From positions 1 through 45,966 of the forward strand of contig JAZOQB010000054.1 of NCBI GenBank assembly GCA_045655865.1: a stretch of 45,966 nucleotides of DNA, read 5' to 3'. The stretch comes from RGIG5579 sp045655865. GTDB taxonomy: Bacteria; Bacillota; Clostridia; Oscillospirales; SIG627. The notes under the pieces were generated by a model. That model ran no database searches. It was not told the origin of the DNA and saw only the letters and a list, made by a program, of their open reading frames with translations. Below are positions 6,836 to 14,763 of the stretch, one piece after another. The translations under genes were made by a program, and so were the position numbers. Every line of letters begins with the position of its first letter. The first letter of the stretch is position 1.

Positions 6836-7384
6836 ATGCAAAGTCCAAATCTTCAGAATTTTCAAAGCAAAATCAAAAGGACTATTATTTCAGAGGAAGA
6901 GATCCGGGAGGCCGTAAAAGCCAAGGGCAAGCAGATCAGCCTGTCCTATGAGGGCAAGCCGCTCTTGCTTGTGAGCATTTTAAAAGGATCTTTTATGTTC
7001 TTGTCGGATCTGTGCAAAGAGATCACCATTCCTTGCCAGGTGGGCTTTATGGCGGCCAAAAGCTATTATGAAGGAACAGTATCCTCCGGTAAAGTAAAAA
7101 TCACCTTGGATCTTCAGCAGGACATCAGCGAATATCACGTCATTATCGTGGAAGACATCGTGGACACCGGACGCACCTTAAAGGACGTGGCGGCGATCCT
7201 GCAAGAGCGAAACCCCTTGTCTCTAAAGATCATTACCCTTTTGGATAAACCCGATCGCCGTTTGGTGGATTTCCAGGTGGACGATGCCCTATTCACCATT
7301 CCTGATCTGTTTGTGATTGGGTACGGGCTGGATTGCGGTGAGTATTACCGAAATCTCCCTTACATTGCCGAATACAATGGATGA
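6836..7384 (+). CDS. hpt: Hypoxanthine phosphoribosyltransferase
   Basis: 182-residue purine salvage enzyme converting hypoxanthine or guanine plus PRPP to IMP or GMP. The PRPP-binding loop VIIVEDIVDTGRTLKDV (about residues 102-118) is diagnostic, preceded by the family LVSILKGSFMFLSDL segment. Length is typical. In many Firmicutes hpt lies with tilS and ftsH; here it stands alone between its own promoter and a hairpin. ATG 6836 follows a GGAG motif. Confidence 0.95.
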   Translation: MQSPNLQNFQSKIKRTIISEEEIREAVKAKGKQISLSYEGKPLLLVSILKGSFMFLSDLCKEITIPCQVGFMAAKSYYEGTVSSGKVKITLDLQQDISEYHVIIVEDIVDTGRTLKDVAAILQERNPLSLKIITLLDKPDRRLVDFQVDDALFTIPDLFVIGYGLDCGEYYRNLPYIAEYNG

Positions 7385-7388
7385 GTAC

Positions 7389-7428
7389 ATCCCGGTATCA
7401 AGTGCTTGATACCGGGATCTTTCATTTT
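7389..7428 (+). terminator. Hairpin downstream of hpt
   Basis: ATCCCGGTATCAAG (7389-7402) pairs with CTTGATACCGGGAT (7405-7418), a long stem whose loop-closing bases will open in practice. The following CTTTCATTTT is a weak T-tract, so termination may be incomplete. Confidence 0.65.
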
Positions 7429-7457
7429 CAGAGCATCTTCCAAAAAATGTCCCTGTC

Positions 7458-7486
7458 TTGATTTTTCTGCAAAAATGTTGTAAAAT
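7458..7486 (+). promoter_or_regulatory. Sigma-A promoter for the Ppx/GppA gene
   Basis: TTGATT at 7458-7463, a 17-base spacer, TAAAAT at 7481-7486, ending 33 bases before the ATG. Confidence 0.65.
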
Positions 7487-7519
7487 GAAGTAGAATAAGC
7501 GATAAGGAAATATTCTGAC

Positions 7520-8404
7520 ATGCTTTACCCTATCATTGACATCGGTTCCAATACCACAAAGCTTGCCGTTCTGGATTCTGAACAGCTTTTTTCTCAGCCT
7601 CCGGTTTTCTTCAAAGCAGTACCGCAAAACCTGCGCGCTCACGTAGAAAACAACTGCTTGACAAAAGAAGCCACAGAAAAACTCTGTCAACTTTTACGCA
7701 CCTTTTGCCAAACGGCCCGTCGGCTCACTTCCACCCCGCCTCTGGCCTTTGCCACAGCCTCTCTGCGGGGTCTGGACAACACCCAGGAAGTCCTGGAAAG
7801 AATCCAGGAAACCTGCGGTCTTGCAGTAAAAGTGATCTCCGGAGAACAGGAAGCGTATTATTCCTTTTTGGGAGCAAAAGGGGGCCTTTCCGTGAAAGAG
7901 GGAATGGTGGTGGATCTGGGCGGCGGCTCCACGGAGCTGCTTACCTTTCAGGGAGAAAAAGTGGAACGTTCCGTTTCCCTTCCCTTTGGGTGTTTAACCT
8001 TATATCATTCTTTTTTCGATCAAGGAACACATGACTTTGACGGCTGTTGCCGCCATGTTTTTCAGATCCTTTCCTCCATGGCACCCCCCTTCTCCGGAAA
8101 TACGCTCCTTCTTACCGGCGGCAGCGCCAAGGCGATCTTGAAATACAAAAATCTTCTGGAAAGCAAAAAGGGCTTTACCCTTGGCATCCGGCAACTTCGC
8201 AAGATCCAGCATCATTATGAGCAAGGCGAAAAAAAAGAACGGGACAAGATCGCCGATGTCTTAAAGGACCGTTATCGGCTGGTTCCGCCTGCCTTGGCTG
8301 TGTTTTCCCAAATCACCCGTTTCTATAAAAAAGAACAAATGCTGGTATGCAGAAGCGGTGTGAGAGAAGGGTATCTTTTGGATTATTTACAAAAGAAATT
8401 GTAA
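7520..8404 (+). CDS. ppx: Ppx/GppA-family phosphatase
   Basis: 294-residue member of the ASKHA-fold Ppx/GppA family, which hydrolyses polyphosphate or the 5'-phosphate of pppGpp. The phosphate-1 motif DIGSNTTKLAVL lies at residues 7-18. The second motif VVDLGGGSTELL follows near residue 135. It ends soon after the core, without the HD-type C-terminal domain of long Ppx proteins, so this is the short form. I cannot tell polyphosphatase from pppGpp phosphatase from sequence alone. It has its own promoter and is followed by the rplS promoter. Confidence 0.85.
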   Translation: MLYPIIDIGSNTTKLAVLDSEQLFSQPPVFFKAVPQNLRAHVENNCLTKEATEKLCQLLRTFCQTARRLTSTPPLAFATASLRGLDNTQEVLERIQETCGLAVKVISGEQEAYYSFLGAKGGLSVKEGMVVDLGGGSTELLTFQGEKVERSVSLPFGCLTLYHSFFDQGTHDFDGCCRHVFQILSSMAPPFSGNTLLLTGGSAKAILKYKNLLESKKGFTLGIRQLRKIQHHYEQGEKKERDKIADVLKDRYRLVPPALAVFSQITRFYKKEQMLVCRSGVREGYLLDYLQKKL

Positions 8405-8420
8405 TTTTTTTAAAAAGGTA

Positions 8421-8449
8421 TTGCATTCCGCTATTTTTTGTGATACAAT
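8421..8449 (+). promoter_or_regulatory. Sigma-A promoter for rplS
   Basis: TTGCAT at 8421-8426, a 17-base spacer, TACAAT at 8444-8449, giving a leader of about 110 bases. Confidence 0.75.
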
Positions 8450-8461
8450 CGGAACGTTGTG

Positions 8462-8552
8462 GTATGAATGTATTTGCTTTTGCAACCAAGCGGTCCTCTG
8501 CCGGCTTCCGCACGAACGCTTGCATTTATACTTAAATAATTCATTTATTTAA
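8462..8552 (+). ncRNA. Structured rplS leader, candidate L19 autoregulatory element
   Basis: GTATGAATG (8462-8470) can pair with CATTTATAC (8523-8531, one G-U), enclosing AAGCG (8488-8492) with CGCTT (8517-8521). A third hairpin, TTAAATAA (8532-8539) with TTATTTAA (8545-8552), ends at the AAGGAGGG ribosome-binding site. Rfam describes an L19 leader in Firmicutes. I infer an equivalent role from position and structure, not from a covariance search. Confidence 0.5.
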
Positions 8553-8565
8553 GGAGGGCGCTATC

Positions 8566-8907
8566 ATGGATATGTTGAAAGCGTTTACCAACGAGCAGTT
8601 GAAAAAAGAAGTTCCCCAGTTCAACGTAGGGGACACGGTGCGTGTCCACAACAAAATCGTGGAAGGCACCAGAGAAAGAATCCAGCTTTTTGAAGGCACC
8701 GTTATTGCCAAGAAAAACGGCGGGATCTCCGAAACCTTTACCGTCAGAAGAGTTTCCTACGGCGTAGGCGTGGAAAAAACTTTCCCTCTTCACTCTCCCA
8801 GAGTGGAAAAAGTGGAAGTTACTCGCCACGGTAAGGTCCGCAGAGCCAAACTCTACTATTTGCGCGATCGCGTAGGTAAGGCCACGAAAGTGAAGGAGCG
8901 CATCTAA
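8566..8907 (+). CDS. rplS: Ribosomal protein bL19
   Basis: 113-residue 50S protein at the 30S-50S interface. The conserved FNVGDTVRVHNKIVEG, RIQLFEGTVIAKK and SPRVEKVEVTRHGKVRRAKL blocks are complete. A strong AAGGAGGG precedes ATG 8566. The usual rpsP-rimM-trmD genes do not precede it; it has its own promoter and leader. The downstream lepB-rbgA-rnhB order is a common Firmicutes arrangement. Confidence 0.97.
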   Translation: MDMLKAFTNEQLKKEVPQFNVGDTVRVHNKIVEGTRERIQLFEGTVIAKKNGGISETFTVRRVSYGVGVEKTFPLHSPRVEKVEVTRHGKVRRAKLYYLRDRVGKATKVKERI

Positions 8908-8969
8908 ATTTATTGCCGAATTGCAAAAGTCACTTTTGATAGCCACATTCGGAAATTGATTCAGTTGCT

Positions 8970-9000
8970 GAGAGGGACTTTTCAAGTCCCTCTCTTTCTT
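8970..9000 (+). terminator. Terminator/attenuator between rplS and lepB
   Basis: GAGAGGGACTT (8970-8980) pairs perfectly with AAGTCCCTCTC (8984-8994), followed by TTTCTTT. No promoter is obvious between it and lepB, so it probably lowers lepB-operon expression relative to rplS rather than isolating it. Confidence 0.8.
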
Positions 9001-9015
9001 TGAAAGGACAAATAC

Positions 9016-9813
9016 ATGGATAAATGGGATCAGACCCCCAAAGAAGAAAAAAAAGAAGCGGAAAATGCAGTGCCTCTGCACCGGCGGGCTCACAGAATGC
9101 CTTCCCCCGCAAAAGAGAACTTTTCTTTCTCCTTTTCTCGTTTTGAAAACAATGATGAGCTCTCTACTGAAGCGGAAAACACGAAGACCGATTCGACATT
9201 AGAAGATTTGACCGAAGAAAAAGGTTCCGGGAAAGATGCGGAAAACGGAATGGGATTGTCCAATGCGGGCAATCTTTTCGACTGGATCAAATCCTTTTTG
9301 CTTTCTTTAACTGTCGTCATCTTTATTTTTACATTGATTTTCCGAGGGGTCACAGTGGACGGCGGTTCCATGCTTCCCACTTTGGAAAACGGAGAATATC
9401 TTATTATTTCGGATCTGTTTTATCAGCCTAAGACCGGCGATATCGTGGTGGTTCAGTCCCCCCACTATAAAAACGGAACCGAGCCTTTGATCAAGCGGAT
9501 CATCGCCACCGGCGGTCAAACTGTCAAAATCAACTTTTTAACCTGGCAAGTCTGGGTAGACGGGATCCTACTGGAAGAAGATTACATTCTTCGGGACGGT
9601 TTTTCCACCATGAACTGCGAGACCATGATCCCGGATGAAAACGGAGAGGCGGAAATTCTGGTTGAGGAGAACTGCATCTTTGTCATGGGAGATCATCGTA
9701 ACGACTCGCTGGATAGCCGAAGCGAATCTGTGGGTCAGATCGACGAGAGATACATCATGGGACGGGTTGTGTTAAGATTGACTCCCGTTTCTCGCTTTGG
9801 AAAGGTGGCCTAA
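9016..9813 (+). CDS. lepB: Signal peptidase I
   Basis: 265-residue membrane serine protease that removes signal peptides from secreted proteins. Residues 1-88 are a polar, charged cytoplasmic extension, longer than in Bacillus SipS. A single membrane helix follows at about 90-110, then the catalytic domain. The catalytic serine is S118 (DGGSMLPTL) and the general-base lysine K160 (LIKRIIATGG). The GDHRNDSLDSR box is present. AAAGGA precedes ATG 9016. It begins the lepB-rbgA-rnhB-yraN run. Confidence 0.93.
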   Translation: MDKWDQTPKEEKKEAENAVPLHRRAHRMPSPAKENFSFSFSRFENNDELSTEAENTKTDSTLEDLTEEKGSGKDAENGMGLSNAGNLFDWIKSFLLSLTVVIFIFTLIFRGVTVDGGSMLPTLENGEYLIISDLFYQPKTGDIVVVQSPHYKNGTEPLIKRIIATGGQTVKINFLTWQVWVDGILLEEDYILRDGFSTMNCETMIPDENGEAEILVEENCIFVMGDHRNDSLDSRSESVGQIDERYIMGRVVLRLTPVSRFGKVA

Positions 9814-9816
9814 GTT

Positions 9817-10674
9817 TTGCCGAGCAATCAAATTCAATGGTTTCCCGGCCACATGGCGCTCACCCGGCGCTTGATGCGGGAAAACCTGGGAAGCGTAGAC
9901 CTGGTGTGGGAATTGCTGGATGCCAGAATCCCGGAAAGCTCACGCAATCCAGAGATCAAATCCCTTTTGGAAAACAAAAAATCGGTGGTAATATTAAACA
10001 AAGCCGATCTGGCGGATCCTGAGCTTACTTCCCGTTGGAAAGCCGCTCTCCTTGGAGAGTCCGCAGCCGCAGTCCCGGTTGACTGCAAGAGCGGGAGGGG
10101 TCTTCAGGAAGTAATGCAAGTAACAAGAGATCTCATGGCGGAAAAAATCCAAAGAAATCGTGAAAAAGGGATGCAAAAACCCATCCGAGCCATGGTGGTG
10201 GGAATTCCCAACGTAGGAAAATCCACCTTGATCAACCGCTTTGCCGGAGGAAAAAAAGCCCAGGCAGAAAACCGACCCGGTGTCACCAAAACCAAGCAAT
10301 GGGTGCGAGTCTCGTCAGAATTGGAATTGCTTGATATGCCGGGCGTTTTGTGGCCAAAATTTGAGGATCCTCGCACCGGAGAGAGCCTTGCCATGACAGG
10401 CGCTATCAAAGATACGATTTTACAGAGCGAAGAGGTGGCTGTCCTTCTCTGCCAACGCTTACAGGAGCTTTACCCTGATCTATTAAAGAGCCGTTATCAT
10501 CTTGAGGAGGAAAGCCTGGCTCTCCCCCCCTATGACCTTTTCTGCGCCATTGGAGCAAAGCGAGGTTTCATGCGTCGCGGCGGGCAGATCGATGAGATGC
10601 GTTGCGCCGCCATGCTTTTGGAAGAATTTCGTAGCGGAAAAATGGGTCGAATCACATTGGAGGCACCGAGGTAA
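9817..10674 (+). CDS. rbgA: Ribosome biogenesis GTPase RbgA/YlqF
   Basis: 285-residue circularly permuted GTPase acting late in 50S assembly. Motif order is permuted as expected: NKAD (G4, about residue 57) precedes GIPNVGKSTLI (G1, about 129) and DMPG (G3, about 174). The QWFPGHMALTRR opening is diagnostic. It starts at TTG 9817, three bases after the lepB stop, with AAAGGTGG upstream inside lepB. Confidence 0.94.
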   Translation: MPSNQIQWFPGHMALTRRLMRENLGSVDLVWELLDARIPESSRNPEIKSLLENKKSVVILNKADLADPELTSRWKAALLGESAAAVPVDCKSGRGLQEVMQVTRDLMAEKIQRNREKGMQKPIRAMVVGIPNVGKSTLINRFAGGKKAQAENRPGVTKTKQWVRVSSELELLDMPGVLWPKFEDPRTGESLAMTGAIKDTILQSEEVAVLLCQRLQELYPDLLKSRYHLEEESLALPPYDLFCAIGAKRGFMRRGGQIDEMRCAAMLLEEFRSGKMGRITLEAPR

Positions 10675-11274
10675 GTGGATTACACATTGGAAATGAGCCT
10701 TCTTCCGGAAGACGTGACGGTGATTTGCGGACTGGATGAAGCAGGTAGAGGACCTTTGGCGGGACCGGTTTTCGCCGGCGCTGTGATTCTGCCGAAAAAC
10801 TACCTTCCCGAAGGACTGGATGACTCGAAAAAGATCTCAGAGAAAAAGCGAGACCGGCTTTTTGAAGACATCACCTCCCACGCACTGGCCTGGAGCTTTG
10901 GCATAGCCTCGCCTGAGGAAATTGATCGGATCAACATTTTAAACGCCAGTATGTTGGCGATGCGCCGAGCGGTAGAATCCCTTTCTCTTACCCCTGATTT
11001 TCTTTTGGTAGACGGAAACATTGCTCGTGGATTTTTGCAAGAGGCAAAGCCTGTGATCGGCGGAGACGGAAAATGTCCCAGTATCGCGGCCGCTTCCATC
11101 ATTGCCAAAATCCTGCGGGATCGGGAATGCCTGAAAATGGACGCGCTCTATCCTCAGTATGGCTTTGCTTCTCACAAAGGATATCCTACCAAGGCTCACT
11201 ATGCTGCCATTGAAACACACGGGATCACGCCGCTTCATCGCAAAAGCTTTTTGAAAAAGCGCGGTCTGGTATGA
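10675..11274 (+). CDS. rnhB: Ribonuclease HII
   Basis: 199-residue enzyme that cleaves the RNA strand of RNA-DNA hybrids and removes single misincorporated ribonucleotides. The acidic active-site motif CGLDEAGRGPLAGPV lies at about residues 16-30; later DDSKKI and LLVDGN match the family. It starts at GTG 10675 directly after the rbgA stop and overlaps yraN by four bases (ATGA), so it is part of one translationally coupled operon. Confidence 0.95.
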   Translation: MDYTLEMSLLPEDVTVICGLDEAGRGPLAGPVFAGAVILPKNYLPEGLDDSKKISEKKRDRLFEDITSHALAWSFGIASPEEIDRINILNASMLAMRRAVESLSLTPDFLLVDGNIARGFLQEAKPVIGGDGKCPSIAAASIIAKILRDRECLKMDALYPQYGFASHKGYPTKAHYAAIETHGITPLHRKSFLKKRGLV

Positions 11275-11651
11275 CATACAAGGAATTCGGAGAACGGGGA
11301 GAACGTCTTGCCAGACGCTTTCTGGAACAAAAGGGATACGTTTTTATTCGCGGAAATTATACCACCTCCTACGGTGAGATCGACCTTATCATGCAGGAAG
11401 ATGATGAAATCGTCTTTTTGGAGGTCAAGACCAGAACAAAGCAAAGTGCGCGGCAATACGGCCGCGGTGCGGACCGTATCGACAGAAAAAAGCAGGAACA
11501 CATTCTCAAGAGCGCCAGGGTCTTCCTGAGAGAGGAACCCAAGCTGACCCAAAATTTAACGCCGCGTTTTGACGCTGTCGAATTGTATCTGGAAACAGAA
11601 GAGTCCGAAAAGGTTTATGTAATTCACACTCCCTGTGCCTTCGGAAACTAA
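11271..11651 (+). CDS. yraN: YraN-family (UPF0102) nuclease-like protein
   Basis: 126-residue protein with an endonuclease-like fold of the UPF0102 family. The signature GEIDLIMQEDDEIVFLEVKTR holds the predicted catalytic Asp, Glu and Lys residues. The N-terminal GERGERLARRFLEQKGY is also typical. The biological role of the family is unsettled. Its ATG overlaps the rnhB stop, a widely conserved pairing. Confidence 0.9.
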   Translation: MTYKEFGERGERLARRFLEQKGYVFIRGNYTTSYGEIDLIMQEDDEIVFLEVKTRTKQSARQYGRGADRIDRKKQEHILKSARVFLREEPKLTQNLTPRFDAVELYLETEESEKVYVIHTPCAFGN

Positions 11652-11673
11652 AGAATCAAAGAGGCAAAACAGA

Positions 11674-11701
11674 AAAAAGCACCTCGGCAGAGGCGCTTTT
11701 T
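11674..11701. terminator. Bidirectional terminator between yraN and the DUF1540 gene
   Basis: AAAAAGCACCTC pairs with GAGGCGCTTTTT around a GGCA loop, with one A-C mismatch. T-runs result on both strands. It sits between convergent genes. Confidence 0.75.
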
Positions 11702-11706
11702 CCGGC

Positions 11707-11895
11707 TTATCTGTTTTTCGGACGAAACGTTGCACAAATGGTGTCGATTCCCGTCACCGCATAACTGGGACCCACACTGATCTGACGGGCGGTGCAATAG
11801 GAGCTCATGTCATTGTAGACACAATTTTTAACGTTGCAACGGATCCCTTTAATGTGTTCGGGGATCGAAGAAGAATCCAAGGTGATACCTTCCAT
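11707..11895 (-). CDS. DUF1540 cysteine-rich small protein
   Basis: 62-residue protein with the DUF1540 pattern IRCNVKNCVYNDMSSYCTAR, then DTICATF, giving four cysteines that could bind a metal. Domain function is unknown. GGAAGG precedes the ATG at 11895. A forespore-like promoter may lie upstream. It is divergent from the metallophosphoesterase gene. Confidence 0.82.
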   Translation of the reverse strand: MEGITLDSSSIPEHIKGIRCNVKNCVYNDMSSYCTARQISVGPSYAVTGIDTICATFRPKNR

Positions 11896-11928
11896 TTTTC
11901 CCTTCCTTTCTTATCTTAGCTCTGCACT

Positions 11929-11957
11929 TAGTTTGTTTTCTTTTTTTACTTTTATAC
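11929..11957 (-). promoter_or_regulatory. Possible sigma-F/G-type promoter for the DUF1540 gene
   Basis: Reading the minus strand, GTATA (11957-11953) is followed after 17 bases by CAAACTA (11935-11929), one mismatch from the sigma-G -10 CATACTA. Tentative, as the surroundings are A-rich. Confidence 0.3.
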
Positions 11958-11970
11958 GAAAGGATCTTTC

Positions 11971-12690
11971 ATGGCGCTATTTACACTTGCCGATCTTCAT
12001 TTGTCTCTCTCCGGGGAAAAACCCATGGACGTATTCGGCGGCAGTTGGGTGCATTTTGAAAAACGTTTGCAGGAATACTGGGAATACATGGTCCGAGACG
12101 AGGACACCGTGGTTGTCCCGGGCGATATTTCCTGGGCCATGAATCTCTCCCAAGCCGAAGCGGACTTTGACTTTATCCACAAATTGCCGGGAAAGAAAAT
12201 ATTAATGAAGGGAAATCACGATTACTGGTGGACTTCTCTAACGAAAATGGAGCATTTTTTGGAAGAAAAAGGATTCTCAAGCCTGTGTTTTCTCCAAAAC
12301 GACGCTCTCCTTTCCCAAGGTAAGGTGCTATGTGGCTCCCGTGGGTGGATGTGCGAAGATTCCATGACTTTGCAAGATCAAAAGATTCTCAACCGCGAGG
12401 CAATGCGTTTTCGTCTTTCTCTGGAACAAGGAAAAAAAATCGCCGAAAAAGAAAAAGACGCCTCCGGGGTTGAGCCGGAAATCATCTGCTTTTCTCACTA
12501 TCCGGTGATAACTTCCGCACAAAGAGAGAATCCCATTTTGGACGTACTGAAAGAATTCGGCGTCCGACGCGTATACTACGGACACCTTCACAACTGGGGA
12601 ACCAAGCCTCTCTATGAAGAATGGGAAGGGATCCAGTTTACTCTAGTCTCCTCGGATTACCGAAGTTTTACCCCTGTTCGAATCGATTAG
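11971..12690 (+). CDS. Calcineurin-like metallophosphoesterase
   Basis: 239-residue dinuclear-metal phosphoesterase. Metal-binding motifs appear in family order: DLH (residues 8-10, changed from the common DxH), GDISW (about 51-55), GNHDYWW (about 76-82), SHYP and GHLH. It resembles the YkuE/Icc-like family of uncharacterised Firmicutes phosphohydrolases; the substrate is unknown. AAAGGA lies seven bases before ATG 11971 and a strong terminator follows. Confidence 0.87.
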   Translation: MALFTLADLHLSLSGEKPMDVFGGSWVHFEKRLQEYWEYMVRDEDTVVVPGDISWAMNLSQAEADFDFIHKLPGKKILMKGNHDYWWTSLTKMEHFLEEKGFSSLCFLQNDALLSQGKVLCGSRGWMCEDSMTLQDQKILNREAMRFRLSLEQGKKIAEKEKDASGVEPEIICFSHYPVITSAQRENPILDVLKEFGVRRVYYGHLHNWGTKPLYEEWEGIQFTLVSSDYRSFTPVRID

Positions 12691-12719
12691 AAGCCCGAAA
12701 CAATCGGGCTTCTTTTTTT
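12689..12719 (+). terminator. Terminator after the metallophosphoesterase gene
   Basis: AGAAGCCCGA (12689-12698) pairs with TCGGGCTTCT (12704-12713), followed by a T-run. It overlaps the stop codon. Confidence 0.92.
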
Positions 12720-12773
12720 GTTCTTTTTCTTTTTCTGCGGTCATAAGATGAAACAGAATGTGAGGAAAAAGAA

Positions 12774-13679
12774 ATGAATGGACTAGAAAAACACTTGCAA
12801 CTCTTCCCTCCCCGTCTACGCGCCCCACTTTTTCGCTTTTCCTTTTGGGAGAGCATTTGCGAGATTCGACTGCGGGCGGAACTGCCTCTTTCTTTAACCT
12901 CGTTCCAGGGGAATCTTTTTCTGGGAGAGGATGGAAGCGCCACCGGCATGAACAAAGCCATCCGATGCGGGCAAGAGGATATCCGGGCGTTGGTAAGCGC
13001 CTTTTGCGGAGGAAATCTGTACCGATATTTTGACACCTTAAAAGACGGCTTTTTAGTAGATGAAGATGGATATCGCTTGGGAGTTTGTCCAAAAAAAGAG
13101 GAGCTTGGTTCCTTTTTGCCGGAAGGCTTTGTAGGAGCAAATCTTAGAATTCCGCGAAACATCCCCCATGCCGCCGATGATTTTTTGAGTCATTTTTCTA
13201 CACGCCCCCTCGTATCCACCTTGATTTTATCCCCTCCCGGTTGTGGAAAGACTACCCTGCTTCGCGCCCTTGCCATCCATCTTTCCCGGGAAGGGGTAAG
13301 AAGGGCAATGAGAGTTGCGGTGGTAGACGAAAGGAAAGAACTTTTTCCCTCCGTCTTTCTTCGGGAAGCCGGACTTTGCGACGTTCTTTCCGGATATCCG
13401 AAGGCACAGGGGATTTCCATTGCTACCCGGGTTTTTTCTCCGGAGGCCCTTGTTTGTGATGAGATCGGATCGCTGGAAGAGGCGGAGGCTCTCCTATCTT
13501 GCGGCAGTGGTGGAAGTCTCCTATTTGCTTCCGCTCATGCCGGAAGTCTGGAAGAAGGACTGGCCCGACCCTGGATTCGAAAACTGATGGATGGCCGCGT
13601 CTTTTCAAAGTTGGCTCTCCTGGAGCGCCTACCCGGGGAAAATTTTCGCTCCAGGATCATTTTTCGGGAGCTATCATGA
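12774..13679 (+). CDS. spoIIIAA: SpoIIIAA, ATPase of the SpoIIIA complex
   Basis: 301-residue secretion-type ATPase, made in the mother cell, that powers the SpoIIIA-SpoIIQ channel linking mother cell and forespore. Walker A SPPGCGKTT lies at about residues 153-161, and the Walker-B-like ALVCDEIG near 225. The preceding GANLRIPRNI block is typical of SpoIIIAA. GAGG eight bases upstream supports ATG 12774. First of eight contiguous spoIIIA genes. The 80-base gap before it contains CATAAGAT, a weak sigma-E-like -10 with no clear -35. Confidence 0.95.
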   Translation: MNGLEKHLQLFPPRLRAPLFRFSFWESICEIRLRAELPLSLTSFQGNLFLGEDGSATGMNKAIRCGQEDIRALVSAFCGGNLYRYFDTLKDGFLVDEDGYRLGVCPKKEELGSFLPEGFVGANLRIPRNIPHAADDFLSHFSTRPLVSTLILSPPGCGKTTLLRALAIHLSREGVRRAMRVAVVDERKELFPSVFLREAGLCDVLSGYPKAQGISIATRVFSPEALVCDEIGSLEEAEALLSCGSGGSLLFASAHAGSLEEGLARPWIRKLMDGRVFSKLALLERLPGENFRSRIIFRELS

Positions 13680-14176
13680 GGTTTCTGGGCCTTTTTTTCA
13701 TTTGCTCCGCTCCGGCTCTCCTGGGATTTTTCAGGGGAGAAGAGATCCGTCGCAAAATGAAAACGCAAGAAGCCATGCTGCTTTTCTTTGAAAACCTTCA
13801 ATTTGAGATCCAGGTGTTTCTGCGTCCGCAAAGCGAGATCTTTCATTCTTTTGAGAATCCGCACTTGGAAAAGATCGGATTTCTTCCGGACCTTCGTCGG
13901 AAAACAAAGGAAGATCCCTGCGGCGCCCTGGACCGTGCCTTGCGCTCCTTTTTAGAGGAGGAGATTTTTCCACAGCGAGAAAAGGACGAAATTCTATTTT
14001 TCGCCTCTCGCTTTGGAATGCAATCCAAAACGGCGCAGATCGCAGATTGCTCAAAGCTTTCAAGCTTTCTTACAAACTATGTGGAAAAACGAAAAGACGA
14101 TGTGAAAAACCAGATGACCCTTTCCCGCTTGGTGGGTGGGGCAATCGGGATCGGACTATTTATTCTATTGATCTAG
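13676..14176 (+). CDS. spoIIIAB: SpoIIIAB
   Basis: 166-residue protein of the SpoIIIA complex, related in fold to GspF-type membrane components. An N-terminal hydrophobic segment (residues 3-18) precedes a helical domain with FFENLQFEIQ, and a second membrane helix is at the C-terminus (about 150-165). The start ATG 13676 overlaps the spoIIIAA stop by four bases, which decides it against more upstream in-frame starts. Confidence 0.92.
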   Translation: MRFLGLFFICSAPALLGFFRGEEIRRKMKTQEAMLLFFENLQFEIQVFLRPQSEIFHSFENPHLEKIGFLPDLRRKTKEDPCGALDRALRSFLEEEIFPQREKDEILFFASRFGMQSKTAQIADCSKLSSFLTNYVEKRKDDVKNQMTLSRLVGGAIGIGLFILLI

Positions 14177-14185
14177 GAGAAAACA

Positions 14186-14380
14186 ATGGATGTGACGTTG
14201 CTGTTAAAAATTGCCGGCGTGGGAATGCTTACCAGTGTTCTGTGCCAGGTTCTTTCCAAAAGCGGAAAGGAAGAGCAGGCGGGATATGTGACCCTGGGTG
14301 GGATCGTTGTGGTGCTATTGATTCTTGTGGGAGAGATTTCTCATCTTATCACTACGGTGCGAAACACCTTCGGCATATGA
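14186..14380 (+). CDS. spoIIIAC: SpoIIIAC
   Basis: 64-residue protein of two membrane helices (about 5-24 and 33-55), the normal SpoIIIAC size. The AGVGMLTSVLCQVLSKSGKEEQAGYVTL core is well conserved, including the Gly-rich turn. AGGAGA precedes ATG 14186. Four-base overlap with spoIIIAD. Confidence 0.93.
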   Translation: MDVTLLLKIAGVGMLTSVLCQVLSKSGKEEQAGYVTLGGIVVVLLILVGEISHLITTVRNTFGI

Positions 14381-14763
14381 ATTCCGTTCTGCTCCTTTCG
14401 TTTTTCGCCCTTTTTTCCGTCATACTTTTAAAGCTGACGGAAGACTTTTCACCGAAATTCAAAGGCTTCTTCTTATGCGGTGCCTCATGTCTGTTTTTTA
14501 TCATGTTTATCAAGCAGGTCTCTCCCGCCTTTCATTTTTTAACAAAAATCACTCAGGCATCCGGCTTCTCTTCCCTATTTCAACTTTTATTGAAAGCTCT
14601 GGGAATCGCCCTTTTGGTTTCCATCTCCGCTTCCTTTTGTAGAGACCTCGGAGAAGAAGGGGTGGCAAGCAAATTGGAGTTGTGCGGAAAGGGTGCAATT
14701 TTGTCCCTCTCTCTGCCAGTCCTGCAGGAAATTTTAAAATTTGTTGGAGAAATGACAAGTTGA
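14377..14763 (+). CDS. spoIIIAD: SpoIIIAD
   Basis: 128-residue membrane protein with about four hydrophobic segments. The conserved tail SASFCRDLGEEGVASKLELCGK resembles that of SpoIIIAC, with which it shares ancestry. ATG 14377 overlaps the spoIIIAC TGA. Multipass component of the SpoIIIA complex. Confidence 0.92.
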   Translation: MNSVLLLSFFALFSVILLKLTEDFSPKFKGFFLCGASCLFFIMFIKQVSPAFHFLTKITQASGFSSLFQLLLKALGIALLVSISASFCRDLGEEGVASKLELCGKGAILSLSLPVLQEILKFVGEMTS

